Assembly: GCF_937921625.1 (NCBI RefSeq)
Contig: NZ_CAKZTI010000019.1
Coordinates: 1 to 39,399, forward strand
Direction of reading: 5' to 3'
Source: an uncultured Campylobacter sp.
Lineage (GTDB): Bacteria; Campylobacterota; Campylobacteria; Campylobacterales; Campylobacteraceae
Length of the DNA: 39,399 nucleotides
Positions 32,944-39,399 of this stretch are shown piece after piece. The translations under genes were made by a program, and so were the position numbers. Below the pieces are notes generated by a model. The model did no database searches. It had not been told where the DNA came from and worked only from the letters and a program-made list of their open reading frames with translations. The stretch's first letter is position 1; each line of letters starts with the position of its first letter.

Positions 32944-33897
32944 TTAAAAATAATTTTTTTCGATATTGTCAATGTTTATATTGTGCAAATTTAAAAAATA
33001 TTCTTTAACTTCTTCGTATTTGCTACGATTATAAATTATTAGCGAATAATATTGTGGTGGGGTGAGATTACCACCGCCATACGCCATCATATATGGTGAT
33101 GCTACTGCTATTCTTGGAAAAATGGTAAAAAATCTATCGCCTTTTTTGCCGATAATTATATAAAGGATAAAATTTGTTAATAAAAGCCCAACAAATCCGA
33201 ATATCCAAAATCCAATAAAAAACAAAAAAGACATAGCAACTATTATGGCAAAACTAAATATTGAAATGCAAACTAGAATCGCCTTTGTACTTTTTTTCTT
33301 AGAATAACCAAAAAGTGGTTTGCATATAGTTTCATTTAAATTTGTTAAATCTATCGTTCTTCTTAATTTCAACTCGTTAGAGTTTATTTTATAAAATTCA
33401 ACAATTGAATTTTTGATTAAAATTCTGCTTTTCTTTGGATTATCAAAAACTAAAAAGACGATAACCATAAACACAATTATGCCGAATGCAAAAATATTTC
33501 CTAAAATTATATCTGCCAATACTTCATTATCAAATAAAGCTTTTATGCTAAGCGGTATAGCCAAGGCATATAAAAGCGGTATAGCGGTAATACAACTGTC
33601 ATAAAAAACCTCATAATCGTACAAAGTAATCGGATCTTTGTCGTAGTTCCTAGCGTTAGAATTTTTAAATAAAGTAGCATTATCTGAATCCAAATTTTGA
33701 AATTTTCTATCGCGCTCTGCGTTTAAATTTAGATCGTCTGAATTTTTGTCATTAGAATTTAAAGCCTTGAAATTTGTAATATTTAAATCTGAAGCATCAA
33801 AATTTTGAGCATTAAAATCTTCTTGCAAACCTTGCTCTAAATTTTGATGCCGTTCATTTAGAATTTTCTTTAGCTCTTCGAGCCTTGCTTCGTTCAT
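32944..33897 (-). CDS. Membrane protein of unknown function, partner of the giant RTX gene
   Basis: 317 aa. Residues of about 20-95 are hydrophilic and Asn/Asp-rich with NF, NL and ND repeats, probably a disordered cytoplasmic arm. Two hydrophobic hairpins follow, near residues 105-155 (AIPLLYALAIPLSIKALF, IFAFGIIVFMVIVFLVF) and near 205-255 (ILVCISIFSFAIIVAMSFLF, FGFVGLLLTNFILYIIIG), so four membrane helices. The C-terminal tail ends IYNRSKYEEVKEYFLNLHNI. The start has AAGG ahead. Ten bases separate its stop from the RTX ATG, so both share one message. It might assist, anchor or protect against the RTX protein; nothing in the sequence decides. I recognise no family. Confidence 0.75.
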   Translation of the reverse strand: MNEARLEELKKILNERHQNLEQGLQEDFNAQNFDASDLNITNFKALNSNDKNSDDLNLNAERDRKFQNLDSDNATLFKNSNARNYDKDPITLYDYEVFYDSCITAIPLLYALAIPLSIKALFDNEVLADIILGNIFAFGIIVFMVIVFLVFDNPKKSRILIKNSIVEFYKINSNELKLRRTIDLTNLNETICKPLFGYSKKKSTKAILVCISIFSFAIIVAMSFLFFIGFWIFGFVGLLLTNFILYIIIGKKGDRFFTIFPRIAVASPYMMAYGGGNLTPPQYYSLIIYNRSKYEEVKEYFLNLHNINIDNIEKNYF

Positions 33898-34274
33898 CCT
33901 TATCCCCGTTGATGATTTTAGAAGTTTGCCTATTTTACTCTTTGCGGCTTAAGCGGATATTAAATTACCATAGCGGCCTACCTTCCGCTATTACGCGTTA
34001 TCATTCCCAATCAGATCGGCATATAATGACAAATTTTACATATTGCGTGGATGTCCTGAAACCGATTTTAAACTGAATATTTTTATCGGGTATCCCGTCG
34101 GTTGTCATAATCTATTCTATAGCCATTCCTGTGCCTATTCTTTCCTCTAGCACCATCATCCTAGCTTAATAAATTCCTCCAATCCCTTAAATTTCTTTAA
34201 AATTCCCTCTAAATTTAAGCCCCGTTTCAAATAGACTTAATAGAATTCTTTCAAATTTCACTCAAAGGTATCTA
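33898..34274. promoter_or_regulatory. Divergent intergenic region between the RTX pair and the secretion operon
   Basis: 377 bases without a gene. A TATAAT box on the plus strand at 34022-34027 could drive the ABC transporter with a long leader of about 240 bases. The ribosome site AAAGG lies just before 34275. No clear operator is visible. Confidence 0.4.
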
Positions 34275-36638
34275 ATGCAAACCGCCCTGGGCTCGCTAGG
34301 TCTGATAGCCGCCGTAAATCATATCCCATTCGATGCCAAGGCGCTTATAAATAAATTTGCGCTAAGCAGCGAGGAGCCGAGCATCGAAGAGCTAGTGCGT
34401 ATGGCCAAGCATTGCGAGTTTAAGGCTAAAATCAAAAAGCTAAATCTTTCAAATTTGATGCGCTATAAACCTCCCTTTATCCTTCAGAAAAAGGACGGAA
34501 GCTACTTCAACGTCCTAAAGATCGAACAGCAAAGCGAAGCGGATATTAAAGCGGCAAATACTAGCAAGACAGCCTCCGATCTAAATAGCGCAAATTCCAA
34601 AGACGCGGCAGATTCCAAGGAGATATTAAGCCCTAACAGCGACACGACAAATTCTTTAAACTCATCTTCGTCCGCATCGTTCTCTTCCGGCGCGCCGTCT
34701 TCATCCCACGCGAACTCATCCCATTCCTCCGCCAAAGAGACTAAAGCCTCCCGCTCATTCAAATCTCCTCTATCCAAATCCTTGCAGGAGCCAGAAGCAG
34801 CTATTAAATTTATCGTATTTGACGGCGGAAATTCCGTAAAGGAGCTAGGCGCGAGCGAGCTATTTGATCTTTGCAGCGGCGAGTTTATAGTGCTAGCTCA
34901 TAAAACTCTGAATTCTCAGATAAAATTCGGCTTTGCCTGGTTTTACAAGCGGATGCTAAGCTTCAAAAGAGTGGTATTTGAAGTGCTTTTAGCTTCATTT
35001 ATCATGCAGCTTTTCGGTCTAGTGACGCCGCTTTTTACGCAGGTAGTGCTCGATAAGGTTTTAACTCATCATAGCATTAGCACGCTAAACGTAATTGCAT
35101 TTGCATTTTTGGCGACCATCATATTTGAGATGCTTTTAAGCCTAAGTAGAAATTATATATTCGCGCACACTACTACTAAAATCGACGCTAAGCTAGGTAG
35201 CGAGCTTTTTAGCCATTTAGCTCTGCTTCCGATGACCTATTTTGAGAACCGTAAAGTTGGAAACATCGTTGCTAGAGTGCGAGAACTAGATAGTATAAGA
35301 GAGTTTATCGCAAATAAAAGCGTAAGCGTGTTACTTGATATTTTATTTAGCTTCGTATTTGTCTTTATGATGCTGCTTTACAGCGTGAAGCTTACGCTGA
35401 TCGCAATCGCATTTATAAGCGTAATTGCTGCAATATACTTTTTTATCACGCCGGTACTTAGAAAGAGATTAGAGGATAAATTTCAAATGGGAGCCGCTTC
35501 AAACTCCTATCTCGTAGAAGCGGTAACCGGAATGCAGACGGTGAAATCTCTAGCGATCGAGGGTAGTATGCAAAAGATGTGGGAGGAAAATCTAGGCAGA
35601 TACGTCCGATCGTCTTTTAATCTTTCAAATTTAAGCAACGTCGCAAGCGGTTTTGCTTCGGCGCTACAAAAGCTTATGACGCTTTGCATTTTATATTTCG
35701 GCGTAGGGCTTGTGATCGAAGGCAAGCTAAGCGTCGGTCAGCTCATCGCCTTTCAGATGTTTGCGGGGCAATTTAGCGCTCCTGTAATGAGGCTTGTGGG
35801 CCTTTGGAATGAATTCCAACAAGCCCTTCTTAGCGTAGATAGACTGGGAGATATATTAAATACTCCAACCGAGCAGAGCACCGATAAGCCGATTGCGCTA
35901 AATAATATAGAAGGAGATATAAAATTTGACGCCGTAAATTTCAGATACAGGCCGGATCTAAATTTGGTGCTTAAAGATATCAGCTTTCACGTCTCTCCTG
36001 GCAAAAGCGTAGGCATAGTAGGCAGAAGCGGTAGCGGTAAAAGCACTATCACAAAGCTGATCGAGCGGCTCTATCTGCAAAGCTCTGGCGCCGTTTATAT
36101 CGATGGCATAGATATCAGACATCTAAATCCCTATCTTTTGAGGCAAAACATCGGCGTGGTCCTTCAGGAAAACTATCTATTTAGCGGCAGTATCAAAGAA
36201 AACATCGCCTTTGCCGCAAGCGGGGCGAGTATGGAGGAGATCATCAGGGTTAGCAAGATCGCGGGCGCTCATGATTTTATTGCAGAGCTTGCGGGAGGTT
36301 ACGATACCTTCGTAGGCGAGCGCGGCTCTAGCCTTAGCGGCGGACAAAAACAGCGCATCGCAATCGCTAGAGCGCTCATAAATAATCCTAAAATTTTGAT
36401 CTTCGACGAAGCGACCTCCGCGCTTGATTATGAAAGCGAAAGCATCATCAATCAAAATTTAAGCGAGATCAAAAAGGGAAAAACCTTCATCATCATCGCG
36501 CATAGGCTAAATTCCGTTAAGAATTGCGATGAAATTTTAGTGCTAGATAAGGGCGAGATCGTAGAGCGCGGAAAGCACGAGGAGCTAATGGCACTAGGCG
36601 GCTACTATAAGAGCTTATATGATAAGCAGCTAGGATAG
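34275..36638 (+). CDS. Type I secretion ABC transporter, HlyB-like
   Basis: 787 aa. The N-terminal 90 residues are a C39-like domain (LGLIAAVNHIPFDAKALINK) lacking the catalytic Cys, as in HlyB, which binds RTX substrates instead of cutting leaders. The domain is split by about 84 Ser/Asn/Ala-rich residues (about 92-175), then resumes with FIVFDGGNSVKELGASELFD. Six TM helices follow (from VVFEVLLASFIMQLFGLVTP). The ATPase has Walker A GRSGSGKST (near 582), signature LSGGQKQRIAIARAL (near 687), Walker B ILIFDEATSALD (near 707) and the H-loop IIIAHRL. It forms the inner-membrane channel with the HlyD-like protein downstream; a TolC-type partner must be encoded elsewhere. The likely substrates are the RTX proteins on both sides. 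Confidence 0.93.
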   Translation: MQTALGSLGLIAAVNHIPFDAKALINKFALSSEEPSIEELVRMAKHCEFKAKIKKLNLSNLMRYKPPFILQKKDGSYFNVLKIEQQSEADIKAANTSKTASDLNSANSKDAADSKEILSPNSDTTNSLNSSSSASFSSGAPSSSHANSSHSSAKETKASRSFKSPLSKSLQEPEAAIKFIVFDGGNSVKELGASELFDLCSGEFIVLAHKTLNSQIKFGFAWFYKRMLSFKRVVFEVLLASFIMQLFGLVTPLFTQVVLDKVLTHHSISTLNVIAFAFLATIIFEMLLSLSRNYIFAHTTTKIDAKLGSELFSHLALLPMTYFENRKVGNIVARVRELDSIREFIANKSVSVLLDILFSFVFVFMMLLYSVKLTLIAIAFISVIAAIYFFITPVLRKRLEDKFQMGAASNSYLVEAVTGMQTVKSLAIEGSMQKMWEENLGRYVRSSFNLSNLSNVASGFASALQKLMTLCILYFGVGLVIEGKLSVGQLIAFQMFAGQFSAPVMRLVGLWNEFQQALLSVDRLGDILNTPTEQSTDKPIALNNIEGDIKFDAVNFRYRPDLNLVLKDISFHVSPGKSVGIVGRSGSGKSTITKLIERLYLQSSGAVYIDGIDIRHLNPYLLRQNIGVVLQENYLFSGSIKENIAFAASGASMEEIIRVSKIAGAHDFIAELAGGYDTFVGERGSSLSGGQKQRIAIARALINNPKILIFDEATSALDYESESIINQNLSEIKKGKTFIIIAHRLNSVKNCDEILVLDKGEIVERGKHEELMALGGYYKSLYDKQLG

Positions 36639-36663
36639 GTCGAAGGGTAGGGCGGGATAAACA

Positions 36664-37965
36664 ATGCTAAAAATTTTCAAAAGAATAGAGGATGATTCAA
36701 ACGAGTTCAAGCCTCTTTTAATCGAGATAGAGGATGCTCCGCAAAACCCGCTAGGAAGATCAATTTTATGGATCGCTTGCGGAGCTTTGATATTTGCCGT
36801 GCTATGGATGGTATTTGCTAAGGTTGATATAGTAGTAAGCGCTAACGGCAAGGTCGTGCCCGACGGAGAGATTAAAATTTTAAAATCTCTCGAAAGCGGC
36901 GTTGTCTCTAAAATTTTAGTAAAAGAGGGCGATAGAGTAAAAAAGGGCGATCATCTAATCTTAATCGATCCTAGCGTTTCTACGGTAAATTTATCCACCA
37001 AACAAGAAAGCCTAGCTCTACTTGAATACTCGATAAAAAGGCTCGACGCTCTAAGCTCGGGTAGGAGTCTGGATGCTAACATCAGCGCAGATGAGCTAAG
37101 CTTATACAATACGCAAAAATCAAACTACGAAGAGAGCATAAACGTATATAATCTAAAAATGCAAGCTTTGCAAATGGGGATAAACTCCACCAATTTAGAG
37201 GTCGAGAGGCTAAGCGGAATTTTAAAGATAGACGAAGCGCGGCTGAATAATCTAAATAAGGTAAAAGATATAATAGCGCGCAAAGATCTATATGAGCTCA
37301 AATCCAAGGTAATCGAACTAAACTCCAATCTTAAAATTTCAAAAGAGAAGCTCGCCGAACAAAGGGCAAATTTAGATGAGCTAGCTAAAGAGCTTGAGGC
37401 CTTTAAAAGCCAAAGTATATCCAAGTGGCTCGATGAGATGCTAGCCAAACAGAAGGAAGCAAGCTCGCTAAAAGCAGAGATCAACGCGATTTTATTTCAA
37501 ACCAGACAGCAGATCATCTCCTCTCCGGTTGACGGCTTTGTGGGAAAGCTACTCGTAAATACGCAAGGAACCGCCATCACAAATCAAGAAAATTTAATCT
37601 CTATAGTGCCTAGCGATAAGCCTTTGATCATCAAAGCAAACGTGCTTAATAAAGACATAGGCTATCTGGAAAACAATCAAAGCGTAGCGATTAAGGTTCA
37701 GACCTTCGACTTTCAAAAATACGGCAAGTTAGAAGGCAAGCTCATCCACATAGCAAACGATGCGATAAATGATGAGAAGCTGGGAGAAATTTACGAAGTA
37801 AAGATCAGACCGGATTCTACATTTTTGATCGTAGATGGGATCAAAAAGGAGATCGAGCCCGGTATGAGCGTAACGGCAGAGGTAAAAGTGGGCAAAAGAC
37901 GCGTAATAGAGCTATTTATCTACCCCGTCATCAAATACCTAGACGAAGGACTTAGCGTGAGGTAA
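36664..37965 (+). CDS. Type I secretion membrane-fusion protein, HlyD-like
   Basis: 433 aa. A short cytoplasmic N-terminus is followed by one TM helix (ILWIACGALIFAVLWMVFA), a first lipoyl half (NGKVVPDGEIKILKSLESGV, VKEGDRVKKGDHLILIDPS), a long alpha-hairpin of about residues 110-280, the second lipoyl half (ISSPVDGFVGKLLVNTQGTA) and a beta-barrel end with KKEIEPGMSVTAEVKVGKRR. This is the HlyD layout that bridges the ABC transporter to TolC. The gene starts 25 bases after the transporter stop, so both are in one operon. Confidence 0.93.
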   Translation: MLKIFKRIEDDSNEFKPLLIEIEDAPQNPLGRSILWIACGALIFAVLWMVFAKVDIVVSANGKVVPDGEIKILKSLESGVVSKILVKEGDRVKKGDHLILIDPSVSTVNLSTKQESLALLEYSIKRLDALSSGRSLDANISADELSLYNTQKSNYEESINVYNLKMQALQMGINSTNLEVERLSGILKIDEARLNNLNKVKDIIARKDLYELKSKVIELNSNLKISKEKLAEQRANLDELAKELEAFKSQSISKWLDEMLAKQKEASSLKAEINAILFQTRQQIISSPVDGFVGKLLVNTQGTAITNQENLISIVPSDKPLIIKANVLNKDIGYLENNQSVAIKVQTFDFQKYGKLEGKLIHIANDAINDEKLGEIYEVKIRPDSTFLIVDGIKKEIEPGMSVTAEVKVGKRRVIELFIYPVIKYLDEGLSVR

Positions 37966-38458
37966 GGAAGGGGCAGGATGGCAAGTGGATATTTACCCTA
38001 ATGGGTAAGTCTTTACTTGAATGCGCTGCTTGCTTGAGCGACTGCTTCTGTTTCGTCTGTCCGAGCGCAGCCTCACTTTAATTTAGCGCAAGCAAGGACG
38101 TCCTCTTGATAAATTTTTAATGTAGTGCCGAAGCAGAGTGGATAGCTGCTACCTCTATCTTGAGCTGCTGTTCGTTCTAGCATGCGAGCCTTTAGCCAAA
38201 TGTAGCTTGGCAGAGCTGCCCTCACCCGAGCGGTTAGCTATCTTATCTGGTTGGACACGCCGCTTGAACAGCTACTTTCATCTGGGAGGTTGTTTGTCTT
38301 AGCGGATGGCAGCAATCCAAGCTAATAAAAAGCAATATCTCTGCGAGGGGCGGGATTGCCACCGCCGGTAGCTTTTGCGAACAACCGGCGGCGTTTTGTA
38401 AATAGTCATTAGCAAAGCACGGCGTAGCATTAGAAGCACGTAGCGTGAGGGTGGAGGA
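37966..38458. other. Intergenic region without a gene
   Basis: 493 bases between the convergent hlyD-like gene and the second RTX gene. It contains TTACCC-TAAT-GGGTAA (37993-38008), a weak hairpin directly after the hlyD-like stop, and the stronger terminator at 38362-38397. The sequence between is GC-richer and I recognise no gene or RNA in it. Confidence 0.55.
38362..38397 (+). terminator. Terminator candidate after the secretion operon
   Basis: CCGCCGGT (38362-38369) pairs with ACCGGCGG (38384-38391) around a 14-base loop, followed by CG and TTTT. It could also end transcription from the convergent side. Confidence 0.55.
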
Positions 38459-39399
38459 TTAATTCCCCCAGCCACTCGTAAACATCTGCATGATATCTGG
38501 ATTATTTTTCATATCATCCATCGAGATATTGCTCATACCGTTATTTGAGGCGTAAGCGTTGAGATCTTCGATGATCTTATTTATCTTGCTAGCAGTGATA
38601 TACTCTCCGCTAGCAAGCGCGATCTGCTCTATGGATGAGCCGCCGAATTGATTATTTATGCGGACGGTGTCGTTTTCGCCGTATTTTAATACAAGATCAT
38701 TGGCGACCCTTTGGAAGGTGATATTTTCTTTACCGATCCCCTCTTTAAATTTAATCGTATCGTTACCGTGGTTATCATAGATTGTATCCGCTCCGTCACC
38801 TCTACCGAATATATAGGTATCGTTATGACTTCCGCCTTCAAGATAATCATTACCGGACCCGCCTTCTAAGATGTCGTTACCGTCACTGCCATAAAGAGCG
38901 TCATTGCCTTCACTCCCATAAAGGGTGTCGTTACCGTTACCGCCGTAAAGCTTGTCGTCGCCGTCACCGCCGTAGAGGATGTCGTTACCTTCGCCGCCAT
39001 TAAGTGTGTCGTTACCGGCTTCGCCATAAAGGGCGTCATCGGCGTCTTGTCCGTAAATGGTATCGTTTCCTGTCCCGCCATGAATTTCATCCTTAGCATT
39101 GGCTCCATAAATGGTATCATTACCGTCGGTTCCTTTAAACATAGTTTGTTTTTCTAGTTCGCTAAGAGATAGTTTCGTTCCGTCTGCAAATTCGAAATTC
39201 TCTATAATACCGCTTCCGTAAACAGTTCCATTCCAATAGTAAACATTATTTAATGTTAACTTATCATCCGTTCCTTTGATAGAAATTTCAAGGTTATCGA
39301 TATTATTGTCAGCTCTTTTTACAAGCAGATCGTTTACGGTTATTCCCTCTTTAAATTTAATCGTATCGTTACCGTGGTTATCATAGATTGTATCCGCTC
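38459..39399 (-). CDS. Second RTX-repeat protein, 3' part only
   Basis: The frame is open to the right edge of the window, so the 5' end is missing; an internal Met at 39142 is not the start. The visible 313 codons begin with a beta-rich linker (DNHGNDTIKFKEGITVNDLL, ENFEFADGTKLSLSELEKQT). About ten RTX nonapeptides follow (GTDGNDTIYG, GGEGNDILYGGDGDDKLYGG), then another linker (HNDTYIFGRGDGADTIYDNH), and a repeat-free end with KINKIIEDLNAYASNNGMSN to FTSGWGN. The module type and the KIIE-LN-YA-N ending match the giant RTX protein, so both probably use the same exporter. The gene converges on the secretion operon. Confidence 0.9.
   Translation of the reverse strand, partial: ADTIYDNHGNDTIKFKEGITVNDLLVKRADNNIDNLEISIKGTDDKLTLNNVYYWNGTVYGSGIIENFEFADGTKLSLSELEKQTMFKGTDGNDTIYGANAKDEIHGGTGNDTIYGQDADDALYGEAGNDTLNGGEGNDILYGGDGDDKLYGGNGNDTLYGSEGNDALYGSDGNDILEGGSGNDYLEGGSHNDTYIFGRGDGADTIYDNHGNDTIKFKEGIGKENITFQRVANDLVLKYGENDTVRINNQFGGSSIEQIALASGEYITASKINKIIEDLNAYASNNGMSNISMDDMKNNPDIMQMFTSGWGN
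38739..38793. repeat. 55-bp exact direct repeat, copy 1
   Basis: Identical to 39345-39399 at the window edge. It lies inside the second RTX gene and encodes YDNHGNDTIKFKEGI on the minus strand. The copies are 606 bases apart. Confidence 0.85.
39345..39399. repeat. 55-bp exact direct repeat, copy 2
   Basis: Identical to 38739-38793. The match may continue beyond the window. Confidence 0.85.

Noticed and set aside
32934..32972. Thirteen-codon N-terminal extension of the giant RTX protein
   Set aside because: The ATG at 32933 has AAGGAG at the right distance; the upstream ATG has no ribosome site and overlaps the end of the partner gene.
38459..39142. Second RTX gene as a complete 227-aa protein
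   Set aside because: The frame is open upstream of that Met to the window edge and continues the same RTX linker sequence, so the gene is only cut by the window.

Overview
The window looks like a chromosomal segment of a higher-GC Campylobacter, possibly an oral species related to C. gracilis, C. rectus or C. showae. The genus call rests on the gene content: pyrF-nusB-ribH, kdsA, Fe-SOD, and a Nik-type nickel ECF transporter with NikK and NikL. AAATTT is very abundant and -10 boxes are TATAAT without a clear -35. The species is inference only.

Layout. (1) About 0.25-18.4 kb is a GC-richer core backbone. On the minus strand it carries a helix-hairpin-helix protein, pyrF, nusB, ribH, a decayed tandem pair of SMR efflux genes, a LysE/RhtB exporter, an NSS transporter, a nadD-rsfS fusion, a 262-codon filler ORF and serS. 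On the plus strand it carries sodB and the nickel operon nikK-(filler ORF)-nikM-nikL-nikQ-nikO, with a candidate NikR operator at the nikK start. A tRNA-Glu(CTC) with one extra base follows. (2) About 15.2-17.2 kb is a compact RiPP-like locus. It contains a 54-aa precursor with an alternating-cysteine core, a radical SAM/SPASM maturase and a divergent XRE-type regulator, with matching palindromes in the shared promoter region. (3) kdsA and a lytic transglycosylase precede a tRNA-Val/Asp/Lys cluster. (4) From 19.5 kb, directly after tRNA-Lys, there is an island-like AT-richer segment. It holds a P4-type integrase, a 1.5-kb gene desert with an orphan leader-peptide/terminator unit, a second tyrosine recombinase, a small helix-turn-helix protein and a degenerate short tandem repeat. 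(5) About 24.6-39.4 kb is a type I secretion locus. It holds a 2,772-aa RTX protein with a membrane-protein partner gene, an HlyB-like ABC transporter, an HlyD-like adaptor, and the 3' part of a second RTX gene running off the right edge.

How the parts work together. The ABC transporter and adaptor are the likely exporters of both RTX proteins, which share a C-terminal motif typical of an uncleaved secretion signal. The nickel genes form one overlapping operon. The RiPP locus is self-contained for modification, but no dedicated exporter or protease is visible beside it.

A trait that crosses gene boundaries is the insertion of long low-complexity segments into conserved proteins: NusB, NadD, KdsA, NikL, the ABC transporter and the RTX partner protein. 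Two whole filler ORFs are made of the same kind of sequence. Much of this DNA is punctuated by AAATTT. The clearest candidates for undescribed biology are the alternating-cysteine RiPP locus and this expansion phenomenon.
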